Shown here: positions 27,115 to 34,982 of the stretch, piece after piece | How positions within the stretch are numbered: the stretch's first letter is position 1 | Layout of the letters: each line of letters opens with the position of its first letter | Source of the DNA: Opitutaceae bacterium | GTDB lineage: Bacteria; Verrucomicrobiota; Verrucomicrobiia; Opitutales; Opitutaceae | DNA length: 38,883 nt | NCBI GenBank assembly: GCA_030693515.1 | Contig: JAUYAK010000042.1 | Location: forward strand, 1-38,883 | Direction of reading: 5' to 3' | Notes under the pieces: model-generated | What the model saw: only the letters and a program-made list of their open reading frames with translations | What the model was told of the DNA's origin: nothing | Databases searched by the model: none | Program-made: the position numbers and the translations under genes

Positions 27115-27992
27115 CCATGCACGATCTCCGTGCCGATGCCTTTGTCGGTGAAAATCTCGAGCAGCAGCGAGTGCGGCAGCCGGCCGTCGATGAAGTGCAC
27201 GCGCTGCACGCCTTCCTCGAGCGCGCGGATGGCGCTCTGCACCTTCGGCCTCATGCCCTTGTCGATCACGCCCTTCTTCTTCAGGTCGTCCACCTGCGAG
27301 ATCTTCAGCGTGGAGATAAGCGAATCGGGATTCTTCGGATCGGCGAGGAGGCCGGGGACGTCGCTCATGTAAACGAGGCGCCGGGCCCGCAGCGCGCTCG
27401 CGACGCGGCCGGCGGCGGTGTCCGCGTTCACGTTGTAGGGCTTGCCGTCGTAGCCCTCGGCCACCGGCGAGATGATCGGGATGAAGCCTTCGCCGATTTC
27501 CTTCTTGATGAGCTTCACCTTCACTTCGGTGACATCGCCCACGTAGCCGAGGTCGATCGCCTTGCCGTCGTCGTCGGTGGTGAGCTTCTGGCAGACGAGC
27601 ACACTGTCACCCGGCAGGCCCTTGGGCTTGCCCTTGGCGGTGATGATGGCGTCGCACACATCCTTGTTCACAATCTCGTCGAGCGTCTTCTTCACGATCG
27701 CGATGGTGGCCTCGTCGGTCACGCGGAGGCCGTTGACGAAATTGGCCTTCAGGCCCGAGGCATCCATGGCGCGATTGATGGCCTTGCCGCCGCCGTGCAC
27801 GACCACGACGTTGATGCCGCACGCGGCGAGAAACGCGATGTCGGTCGAAACCCGCACGCGCAGCGCGGGATTGGGATCATCCATGAAGCTGCCGCCATAT
27901 TTGACGACAAAGGTGGAGCCGCGGAAATCCTGGATGTAGGGCAGCGCCTCGAGCAGCACCTTCGCCTTGGCAGTCACATCGGCTACATTCAT
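27111..27992 (-). CDS. argB: Acetylglutamate kinase
   Basis: 293 residues. It phosphorylates N-acetylglutamate, the committed step. Nucleotide and substrate motifs are [10 protein letters not shown] near the N-terminus, [31 protein letters not shown] and [15 protein letters not shown]. The N-terminal helix before the first strand ([17 protein letters not shown]) is characteristic of the longer, arginine-inhibited hexameric class; feedback control by arginine is therefore inferred. The stop lies inside the inverted repeat shared with the argD upstream region. It is divergent from argJ. Confidence 0.97.
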   Translation of the reverse strand: MNVADVTAKAKVLLEALPYIQDFRGSTFVVKYGGSFMDDPNPALRVRVSTDIAFLAACGINVVVVHGGGKAINRAMDASGLKANFVNGLRVTDEATIAIVKKTLDEIVNKDVCDAIITAKGKPKGLPGDSVLVCQKLTTDDDGKAIDLGYVGDVTEVKVKLIKKEIGEGFIPIISPVAEGYDGKPYNVNADTAAGRVASALRARRLVYMSDVPGLLADPKNPDSLISTLKISQVDDLKKKGVIDKGMRPKVQSAIRALEEGVQRVHFIDGRLPHSLLLEIFTDKGIGTEIVHG

Positions 27993-28224
27993 CGGCGTTC
28001 AGAGCACGCGGCCGGCGGCCGCGAGGGTGTGGTGGGAAAACGAAAGAGCGTTCACGAAGGCTTGGAGAAAATGCGACTAAGGCACGTGCGCCGCGCATTT
28101 CCATAAAAATTTTTCGCCGCGCGCGCCGGACAAGCAAGAGGGCCTGCGGTGCGCCGGGGATGGCTCGGCCCCGCCGGGTCAATTTCTTCTTCACACGGCG
28201 GCGGCGCGACGCCACTTGTCTCGC

Positions 28225-29541
28225 GTGCCCAGCACCGATCTCACCTTCGCCAGCCGCGACGCGCACCGCGCGTGGCTCGCCGCCCACGCCGCGCTGCCCG
28301 CCGGCTTCCGCGTGGGCGGCACGCGGTTCGACTTCATGCCGCGCGAGGCGCCCAAGCCCGCGAAGATGACACTCACGCTCCTCGCGCTCGACCAGCCGAC
28401 CACGTCGTTCGCGGCGATGTTCACGAAAAACGCCTTCCCCGGCGCGCCCATCATCGTCGGGCGCCGGCGCCTGCCCGAGCCCGCGCTCGGCGCCGTGATT
28501 ATCAACAACAAGATTTCCAACGTCTGCGCGCCCGGTGGCGTCGAGGCCTCGGAAAAAATCTGCGAGGCCACCGCGCGTCTGCTCGGTGTTGCTCCGGCGC
28601 AGGTGCTGCCGAGCTCGACTGGCGTCATCGGCTGGGGCCTGCCGGTCGATGCCATCATGGGCGCGCTGCCGCAGGCGGTCGCCACGCTGCAAAGCCAGTC
28701 GATCCTCCCCGCGGCCGAGGGCATCGTGACGACCGACCTTTATCCCAAGATCCGCCGCGCCGCCGTCGGCGCCGGCAGCATCGTGGGCATCGCCAAGGGC
28801 GCCGGCATGATCGAGCCCAACATGGCGACGATGCTCGTCTACATCCTCACCGACATCGCCGTGCCGCGCGCCGAGCTGCGCCCGATGCTCGCCCGCGCCG
28901 TCGATGCGAGCTTCAACGCCATCAGCGTGGACAGCGACACGAGCACCTCGGACACCGTCGTCGCCCTCTCCTCGGGCAAGGTGCCGTTCAACGACTGGGG
29001 CACTTTCGAGCGCGGCCTGCACCAAGTCTGCCGCGATCTCGCGGAGGATGTCGTGCGCAATGGCGAGGGCGTGCGCCACGTGATCCGCGTGACGGTGAAG
29101 AACGCCGCGAGCCTCGGCCTCGCCCGCGCGCTCGGCAAGGCGATCGTCAACGGCCCGCTCTTCAAGTGCGCCGTCGCCGGCAACGATCCCAACGTGGGCC
29201 GCCTCATCCAGGCGATCGGCAAGCATGTGGGTGCGCACGCCGCCGGCACCGACCTCTCGAAACTGAGCGCGCGCATGGGCGGCGTGGAGATTTTCGCCCA
29301 GGGTGTCTTCCAGCTCGACCCGACGAAGGAGGCCGCGCTCGTCGCGCACCTCAAGGGCGCGGAGCTCTACCAGAGCGCCCCGTCGAAGGACGGCGTCTTT
29401 GCCGCGCCCGTGGACTACCCGCCGCACGAGCGGGCCGTGGAGCTCGAGATCGACATCGGCAACGGCGCCGCCTCCGCCATCGTGCTCGGCGGCGATCTCA
29501 CGCACGAATACGTGAGCGAGAACGCGGACTACCGGAGCTGA
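28225..29541 (+). CDS. argJ: Bifunctional glutamate N-acetyltransferase/ornithine acetyltransferase
   Basis: 438 residues from the GTG at 28225 (the frame stays open to a TTG at 28216). It recycles the acetyl group from acetylornithine to glutamate. The self-cleavage site is KGAGMIEPNMAT-ML, with the nucleophile T202 by this start. SSTGVIGWGLPVD and SDTSTSDTVVALSSG are further conserved blocks, and the end (YVSENADYRS) is normal. No obvious ribosome binding site marks the start. It diverges from argB across about 230 bases that hold both promoters. Whether it is bi- or mono-functional cannot be read here. Confidence 0.96.
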   Translation: MPSTDLTFASRDAHRAWLAAHAALPAGFRVGGTRFDFMPREAPKPAKMTLTLLALDQPTTSFAAMFTKNAFPGAPIIVGRRRLPEPALGAVIINNKISNVCAPGGVEASEKICEATARLLGVAPAQVLPSSTGVIGWGLPVDAIMGALPQAVATLQSQSILPAAEGIVTTDLYPKIRRAAVGAGSIVGIAKGAGMIEPNMATMLVYILTDIAVPRAELRPMLARAVDASFNAISVDSDTSTSDTVVALSSGKVPFNDWGTFERGLHQVCRDLAEDVVRNGEGVRHVIRVTVKNAASLGLARALGKAIVNGPLFKCAVAGNDPNVGRLIQAIGKHVGAHAAGTDLSKLSARMGGVEIFAQGVFQLDPTKEAALVAHLKGAELYQSAPSKDGVFAAPVDYPPHERAVELEIDIGNGAASAIVLGGDLTHEYVSENADYRS

Positions 29542-29553
29542 GCGGCCTTCGCC

Positions 29554-30372
29554 ATGTTCTCTAGGTTTGGCAACGGACGGAAAGTTCTCGGCCGCCTCCC
29601 TGAACTTTCCGAGTGGGACGCAACTTGCCCTGATTGCGGTCACGATAACGGAAAACTGCACGAGTTGTTCTGCACCAGGGAAAGGTGTCCCTTTTGCGGC
29701 GGACAACTGATTTCCTGCAACTGCATGCCAACAGTGCTCGGACTCCGCGAGGAAGAGCGCCGTATCGTGGAAGAACACATCGACGACAGCGTCGAACCGC
29801 TGAAGCGCATCTTGGAAAACTGGCAGGAGGCGCTGAACAAGAAAGGTCGCATTCCATATCGCGCGATGCCGCTGGAGCCAACGGCCGACGGACTAATATT
29901 GGCCGCTGCTCGTGGCGCACTTCCGTTTGTTCGCAGGTTGATCGCGGAAGGCGTTCCCGTCGATGCAACCAACGACGTGAACCATACCGCACTCATGGCG
30001 GCGGCGTGGAATTCTCAAACCGCCGTCGTGACTTTTCTCCTTTCGATCGGAGCCAACGTCAACCGACGCAATGCCCATGGCTACACGCCGCTGCACTGCA
30101 GTGTCGCTACTCCGTCCGCGAAACCTGACCTGCAACGCGAGTGTGCTCGGCTTCTACTCGACCGAGGAGCCGAGGTTGCCGCGCTCGATCACGAGGGCGG
30201 CACACCGCTGATGAGCGCGGCATGGTTCGGCTGCCTGCCCGCTGTGCAGTTGCTCTTGGAGCGGGGCGCATCAGCATCGACGATGAATAAACGGGGTCAA
30301 ACGGCGGCAGATCTTGCCCAGCAGCGGGGCCACGCGACGGTCGCAAGAGTTCTCACGACTGGGCGCCCATGA
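29554..30372 (+). CDS. Zinc-ribbon plus ankyrin-repeat protein
   Basis: 272 residues. The N-terminus has several cysteine pairs (CPDCG, CTRERCPFCGG, CNC) that can hold one or two zinc ions. A helical linker follows (EEERRIVEEHIDD). Residues about 110-272 hold about five ankyrin repeats (DGLILAAARGALPFVRRLIA, HTALMAAAWNS, GYTPLHCSVATP, GGTPLMSAAWFG). There is no signal peptide, so it is probably a cytoplasmic protein-binding factor. It starts 12 bases after argJ and could be co-transcribed. GC is lower than argJ, which suggests a later arrival. Confidence 0.82.
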   Translation: MFSRFGNGRKVLGRLPELSEWDATCPDCGHDNGKLHELFCTRERCPFCGGQLISCNCMPTVLGLREEERRIVEEHIDDSVEPLKRILENWQEALNKKGRIPYRAMPLEPTADGLILAAARGALPFVRRLIAEGVPVDATNDVNHTALMAAAWNSQTAVVTFLLSIGANVNRRNAHGYTPLHCSVATPSAKPDLQRECARLLLDRGAEVAALDHEGGTPLMSAAWFGCLPAVQLLLERGASASTMNKRGQTAADLAQQRGHATVARVLTTGRP

Positions 30373-30405
30373 TGCCGAGGGAACCACGAATGCCGGAGCG
30401 ATGGA

Positions 30406-31320
30406 TTATCCGATTTGCGCCGCCCGGAAGCACACCACGCAATCCGATCCATCCGCCGTGCTCAGCCACCGCGGCTTCAGCGCCGCGAACTCACGATCGA
30501 TTGCCGCGCGCAGGCCGCCGACCTCGATCACGACGACGCCGTGCGGTTCGAGCCGCTCCCGCGCCTGCCGGAGAAGTTTCCGGATGATCACGAGGCCGTC
30601 GCGCCCGCCATCGTGCGCCAGCCGCGGCTCGGCGGCAAACTCCGGTGCCTGCGTGTCCACATGCGCACTCGGCTCGTAGGGCGGGTTGCTCAGGATCACG
30701 TCGTATTTCGCCGGCGGCACGGCATCGAGCACATCGCTCTCAAACAGCTTCACGCGCGCGCCGACTCCGTGCGCGGCGACATTGATCTGCGCGACTTCGA
30801 GCGCAGCGGCGGACACATCGCACGCCTCGACCCGCGCCCCCGGAAACTGGTGCGCGAGCAGAATCGCGAGGCAGCCGGAGCCGGTGCAGACATCGACGGC
30901 GCGGCGGACTTTTTTTCCCGGCGGCAGCAGGGCGGCCAGTTCGCCCGGGATGATTTCCAGAAAATAGCTGCGCGGGATAATCACGCGCTCATCGACGAAG
31001 AAGCGGTGCTCGCCCAGCCACGCCTCGCGCGTGAGGTAGGCGGCGGGGACGCGTTCGCCGATGCGGCGGCGGAAGATCTCCGCGAGCTTCGCGCCTTCGG
31101 CCGAGGTGAGTTTTTTTTCGAGCACATCCGGTTCGCTGTCGAGCGGCAGCCCCAGCCCGTGGAGAATGAGGTAGAGCGCCTCGTCGTGCGCGTCGGCGGC
31201 GACCTGGCCGAGGGCGACGCCCGTGCGGCCATATTCCGCCTCGGCCCAGCGCAGCCAGTCGCCGGGCGTGGCGAGTTTCCCAGTCCCTCCGGCCTCACGC
31301 CTGCCCGCGCCGGCGCTCAT
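30406..31320 (-). CDS. prmB: PrmB/HemK-type N5-glutamine methyltransferase
   Basis: 304 residues. An SAM-dependent methyltransferase that modifies the Gln of a GGQ-like or ribosomal target. The SAM site is VDVCTGSGCLAILLA and the catalytic NPPY motif is in VILSNPPYEP. The block FFVDERVIIPRSYFLEII is closer to the PrmB (ribosomal protein L3) branch than to PrmC, hence the symbol; this call is moderate. The start ATG at 31320 overlaps the stop of the upstream S2P-like gene as ATGA, so the two are translationally coupled. Confidence 0.88.
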   Translation of the reverse strand: MSAGAGRREAGGTGKLATPGDWLRWAEAEYGRTGVALGQVAADAHDEALYLILHGLGLPLDSEPDVLEKKLTSAEGAKLAEIFRRRIGERVPAAYLTREAWLGEHRFFVDERVIIPRSYFLEIIPGELAALLPPGKKVRRAVDVCTGSGCLAILLAHQFPGARVEACDVSAAALEVAQINVAAHGVGARVKLFESDVLDAVPPAKYDVILSNPPYEPSAHVDTQAPEFAAEPRLAHDGGRDGLVIIRKLLRQARERLEPHGVVVIEVGGLRAAIDREFAALKPRWLSTADGSDCVVCFRAAQIG

Positions 31321-31991
31321 CCCACGACGAGACTAAACAGGATCACAAACGGCGCCGCCATCACCGCCGCGCAGAGCCCGAGGAACTGCCGCACCGGCGG
31401 AAACTGGAACGCGATCAGGAGCCCGAGGCCCGCCCAGCGCGCGATCATCCCGTAGGTCTCATCGCTGATGAAGCCCCAGTAGCGCAGCAGCATGCCGCCC
31501 GGCAGCGGCGGCACCGGCAGCAGATCGAGCACCATCAGCATCGCACAGATCGACATGATGCCCAAGGTGAGCTCGCGGACCTTCATCTCGCCCGTGACGC
31601 GCAGGAGGAGGCCGCCGATTACCGCGGCCACGACGCCGAGGAGGATGCACATGCCAAAACCGGCGAACTGCACGAAGAGCTCCCCGCGGCGCGGGTTTTT
31701 GAAATAGGCGGGGTTGGTCGGCACCGGCTTGGTCCACGCGAGGAAGAAGTTGATGCGCGTGAGCTGCGGCTGGAAAAAGAGCACGCAAATCAGCGGGAGC
31801 ACCACGGTGCCAATCAGGTCCACATGCGGCGGCGGATAGAGCGTCATGCGGCCTTCGCCGCGGGGTGTCGGATCACCGAGGCGGTCGGCCAGCCAGGCCT
31901 GCGCATAGGCGCGCAGCACCAGGACGGAAAAAATCAGGAGGAAAAAAATGATGCCCGTGCGCAGTTGCTCGGGGCTGAGGCCGAAATCCAT
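31317..31991 (-). CDS. Site-2-protease-like (M50) membrane protein lacking all metal ligands
   Basis: 224 residues with about six hydrophobic segments. Overall it follows the short M50 family: WLADRLGDPTPRGEGRMTLYP, then HVDLIGTVVLPLI, then AWTKPVPTNPAYFKNPRRGEL. However, the zinc motif HEYAH is replaced by R27-A-Y-A-Q31, and the third ligand in PPLDGG is replaced by P164 (VPPLPGG). Thus both histidines, the catalytic glutamate and the aspartate are lost while the fold around them is kept. It should not be a working protease; a binding or chaperone role like that of iRhom pseudoenzymes is an inference. It is coupled to prmB by an ATGA overlap and starts 3 bases after the TPR gene. Confidence 0.88.
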   Translation of the reverse strand: MDFGLSPEQLRTGIIFFLLIFSVLVLRAYAQAWLADRLGDPTPRGEGRMTLYPPPHVDLIGTVVLPLICVLFFQPQLTRINFFLAWTKPVPTNPAYFKNPRRGELFVQFAGFGMCILLGVVAAVIGGLLLRVTGEMKVRELTLGIMSICAMLMVLDLLPVPPLPGGMLLRYWGFISDETYGMIARWAGLGLLIAFQFPPVRQFLGLCAAVMAAPFVILFSLVVG

Positions 31992-31994
31992 CCC

Positions 31995-32906
31995 TCAGTT
32001 CTTTGCCGGCGGTGCCATCTGCGCAACGAGCTTTTGTTTCTGCCCCTGGAGCTTGGGTTCGTCGACCGTGGCGAGCAGAGCCTTGGCGTGGTCCGCCTTG
32101 CCCAGCTTGAGGCAGATGTTGGCGGCGTGCAGGCGCATCGTCTGGCGCTCGATGGCGGTCGAAGCTTTTTCCTCAAGGGCGCTCCATAGTTTCAGGGCGG
32201 CGTCCCAGTCGGGTTTCTCCAGATCGTAGAACGACTCGGCGTAGCGATAGGAAAACTCGAAGCGATCGGGCGCGAGTTCGGCCGCCGTGCGGAAGGCCTC
32301 GTGCATGGCCTTGTCCAGCGTGTCGCGGGTCCACTCGGCGGCCTGGAGGAAAACGTCGCGCGCTTCCGCGAGCACCGTGCCGAGCTGGTAGTGGTAGAGC
32401 GGTTCCTTGGGCTCGAGCTTGATGGCGGCGATGAAGTAGGGCGCGGCCTGAAGGGGTTTGCCGTCCTCGGCGAGGAGGTTGCCGAGCTGGTTCTTGACGA
32501 GCGCGATGTCGGGATCGAGCTGGTTGGCCTTGAGCAGAATGGCAGCGGCTTCCTTCCGCATGTCGGTTTTGCTGAGAAAATAGCCGTAGGCGGCGAAGGC
32601 GGCGGCGAAGTCCGGGTTGTGCCGCACCAGCAGCTCGTAGTCGTGCGCGAGCGCCTGCATCTGCTGGCGGAAGGAGCCCTCGTCGAGGTTCTCACCTTGC
32701 CGGGCCGCGGTGGCGAACAGGTCGCGTTGTTGCTCCGCGAGCCGGCGGAGCGTGCGCTCGGCGAGGTTCTGGCCGGCGGGCTCGGCATCGCCGGCGTGCA
32801 GCGGGACCAGCGCAAGACCGAACAAGACCACCATGGATAACACGGATAGCAAAGATGCAGGACTGACACTGAAGCAGGCCGCTAGTTTTTTTCTTATCCG
32901 TTTCAT
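31995..32906 (-). CDS. TPR-repeat exported protein
   Basis: 303 residues with a signal-like N-terminus (MKRIRKK, then LLSVLSMVVLFGLALVPLHA). About 80-290 carry tetratricopeptide units (FAAAFAAYGYFLSKTDMRKEA, ALVKNQLGNLLAEDGKPLQA, PLYHYQLGTVLAEA). It probably acts as a periplasmic scaffold. The first 25 codons, including the basic start, lie inside an inverted-repeat element (32831-32921). A second possible start is the ATG at 32831, giving MVVLFGLALVPLHAG. The stop is 3 bases before the start of the S2P-like gene, so the three minus-strand genes form an operon. Confidence 0.82.
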   Translation of the reverse strand: MKRIRKKLAACFSVSPASLLSVLSMVVLFGLALVPLHAGDAEPAGQNLAERTLRRLAEQQRDLFATAARQGENLDEGSFRQQMQALAHDYELLVRHNPDFAAAFAAYGYFLSKTDMRKEAAAILLKANQLDPDIALVKNQLGNLLAEDGKPLQAAPYFIAAIKLEPKEPLYHYQLGTVLAEARDVFLQAAEWTRDTLDKAMHEAFRTAAELAPDRFEFSYRYAESFYDLEKPDWDAALKLWSALEEKASTAIERQTMRLHAANICLKLGKADHAKALLATVDEPKLQGQKQKLVAQMAPPAKN

Positions 32907-32921
32907 CCGTGTAATCCGTGG
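32831..32921. repeat. Inverted repeat of the CCACGGAT family overlapping a gene start
   Basis: Left arm 32831-32854 (CCATGGATAACACGGATAGC then AAAG) and right arm 32893-32921 are imperfect reverse complements of the repeat unit CCACGGATTACACGGATGAA. They encode the first 25 residues of the TPR protein on the minus strand. A related element occurs at 27005-27114 and at 38473-38546. Confidence 0.8.
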
Positions 32922-32955
32922 TTAAAAATAATGGTTGGGTCCGGGTCCGACACCC

Positions 32956-33813
32956 TCACTCCGCCAAGGTGCCGGCGTAAACATTCATCCGCATCGCCGC
33001 CGGCCCTGCGCCTGTCGAAGGGCGGAGGAAGCCCACGAGCGTCTGCCCGCTCTCGCGCGCAAACTCCACCGCCGCCGAGGTCGGCGCCGAGATCGCGGCA
33101 ACGCACGGCAGACCGGCGGCCAGGGCCTTTTGCATCAGCTCGAACGACACCCGGCCGCTCACGAGCAGAATGCGGTCGGTGAGCGGCAGGCTTTCGGCGA
33201 AAAACGCCCGGCCGATGAGCTTGTCGAGGGCGTTGTGGCGGCCGACATCCTCGCGCACCGCCTCAAGCACCCCGTCGCCGGTGAAGATCCCGCTCGCGTG
33301 CAACCCGCCCGTCGCCGTGAAACCCGCCTGCGCCGCGCGCAACTGCGCCGGCAACGCCGCCAGCACCGCGCGGCGGGGCGCCAGTGGCCGCGCGATCGCA
33401 GGGAACTGCGCGCGCACGGCCGCGATCGTGGCCTTGCTACAAATGCCGCAGCTCGACGACGTGAAGACGTGCCGCGTGAGCCGCGCCGGATCGAACGCCG
33501 CGCCGGGGGCGAGCAGCACGTCGAGGGTGTTCTCGCGCGCCTCGCCGGCACGGGCGTCGGTTTCCGCGGCGGTCGCGCAGTAAATCATGTCCATCACGTC
33601 GTCGCGCCGCCGCACAATGCCCTCGGTCACCAGAAAACCCGCCGCCAATTCACGGTCGTGGCCGGGCGTGCGCATCACGACCGCCACGCTGTGCCCGCCC
33701 ACGCGGATTTCCAGCGGCTCCTCGACGGCGAGCACGTCGTCGCGCAACTCGCCCGCCGCCGTGCCATCGTGCCGCGAGATGGGCACGGTGCGGATGACGG
33801 CGGCGAGGGACAT
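32956..33813 (-). CDS. fdhD: Formate dehydrogenase accessory sulfurtransferase FdhD
   Basis: 285 residues. FdhD carries sulfur from IscS to the bis-MGD molybdenum cofactor of formate dehydrogenases. The CxxC persulfide motif is C122-G-I-C125 in FTSSSCGICSKA. Other family blocks are EEPLEIRVGG, GFLVTEGIV, REDVGRHNALDKLIG and SGRVSFELMQKA. The ATG at 33813 (MSLAAVI) was chosen over the TTG at 33825. No formate dehydrogenase lies in the window, so its client must be elsewhere. Confidence 0.95.
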   Translation of the reverse strand: MSLAAVIRTVPISRHDGTAAGELRDDVLAVEEPLEIRVGGHSVAVVMRTPGHDRELAAGFLVTEGIVRRRDDVMDMIYCATAAETDARAGEARENTLDVLLAPGAAFDPARLTRHVFTSSSCGICSKATIAAVRAQFPAIARPLAPRRAVLAALPAQLRAAQAGFTATGGLHASGIFTGDGVLEAVREDVGRHNALDKLIGRAFFAESLPLTDRILLVSGRVSFELMQKALAAGLPCVAAISAPTSAAVEFARESGQTLVGFLRPSTGAGPAAMRMNVYAGTLAE

Positions 33814-33870
33814 GCGGCGAAACAATTCTTTTCAGGCTGGCGCCGCCACGCTTTTCCATAGCGTGTTCTC

Positions 33871-34950
33871 ATGCACACTTCTCCTCACGCCGCCCGCTGC
33901 GTCCTGCCCGGGCGGGGGGTCGCCTTCAACCCGCCCAACCGCTTCGAGCGCCTCCACCTCGCGGCCGATCCCGACGCCGAACAGCTCCCCGAGGAGGAGC
34001 GCCCGCACCCGCGCACGGAGTTTTTCCACGACGCCAGCGAGTCCATCCTCACACAGAACGACAGCCCCGACATCCCGTTTACCGTCGGCCTCAATCCCTA
34101 CCGCGGCTGTGAGCACGGCTGCGCCTACTGCTTCGCGCGGCCCTACCACGAGTATCTCGGTTTCTCGAGCGGCCTCGATTTCGAGACCAAGATCATGGTG
34201 AAGCTCCGCGCGCCGGAGCTGCTGCGCCGCGAGCTGGCCTCGCCACGCTGGGAGCCGCAATCCATCGCGATGAGCGGTGTGACCGACTGCTACCAGCCCT
34301 GCGAGCGGCAGTTTCGCGTGACGCGCGGCTGCCTCGAGGTCTGCGCCGAGCTGCGCCAGCCAATTTCCATCATCACGAAAAACGCGCTCGTCGCCCGGGA
34401 TCGCGACCTGCTCGGCGAGCTGGCGCGCCACGCCTGCACGGCGGTCTATGTCTCCGTCACCACGCTGGACCCCGAGCTCGCGGGCAAACTCGAGCCACGC
34501 GCTTCGCGTCCGGCCGCCCGGCTCCGCGCCATCCGCGAGCTGGCCGACGCTGGCATCCCCGTCGGCGCGATGGTCGCCCCGATCATCCCGGGCCTCAACG
34601 ACCACGAGGTGCCCGCCATCCTCGACGCCGTGGCCGCGGCGGGCGCGCGACGCGCGGGCTACGTCGTGCTGCGCCTGCCCTACGCGGTGAAGGAGGTGTT
34701 CCAACGCTGGCTCGACGACCACGCGCCGACCAAAAAGGCCCGCGTGCTCGATCGCGTGCGCGCGCTGCGCGGCGGCCAGCTCAACGTCTCCGAGTGGGGC
34801 GCGCGCATGAAAGGCGAAGGCATCTTCGCCGAGCAGATCCGCGATCTTTTCCAAGTCGCCGCCCGCCGCGCCGGCCTGAACCAGGAACGCCACGCGCTCA
34901 GCACCGCCCATTTCCGCCGGCCCGGCGGGGAGCAGTTGAGTCTTTTCTAG
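33871..34950 (+). CDS. PA0069/SplB-like radical SAM protein with QLSLF C-terminus
   Basis: 359 residues. The cluster cysteines are C80, C84 and C87 in YRGCEHGCAYCFARPYHEYLG, the pattern of the PA0069 family related to spore photoproduct lyase. FTVGLNPYRGC precedes it, followed by a TIM barrel (SGVTDCYQPCERQF, ISIITKNALVARD, SVTTLDPELAGKLEPRASRP). The last five residues, 355-359, read QLSLF, the consensus shape of a beta sliding clamp-binding peptide, preceded by a flexible GGE. Lesion repair is suggested by homology and this tail; neither is proved. It is divergent from fdhD with 57 bases between. Confidence 0.92.
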   Translation: MHTSPHAARCVLPGRGVAFNPPNRFERLHLAADPDAEQLPEEERPHPRTEFFHDASESILTQNDSPDIPFTVGLNPYRGCEHGCAYCFARPYHEYLGFSSGLDFETKIMVKLRAPELLRRELASPRWEPQSIAMSGVTDCYQPCERQFRVTRGCLEVCAELRQPISIITKNALVARDRDLLGELARHACTAVYVSVTTLDPELAGKLEPRASRPAARLRAIRELADAGIPVGAMVAPIIPGLNDHEVPAILDAVAAAGARRAGYVVLRLPYAVKEVFQRWLDDHAPTKKARVLDRVRALRGGQLNVSEWGARMKGEGIFAEQIRDLFQVAARRAGLNQERHALSTAHFRRPGGEQLSLF

Positions 34951-34982
34951 CCTCCGAAGATTGATCACTCCACCGTCGGCGC

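Noticed and set aside
27877-29778. 633-codon minus-strand open frame over argJ
   Set aside because: Lies antisense to the clearly conserved argJ and has arginine/alanine-rich shadow composition.
31317-31991. Annotating this as an active zinc site-2 protease
   Set aside because: The HExxH motif and the DG aspartate are both substituted.
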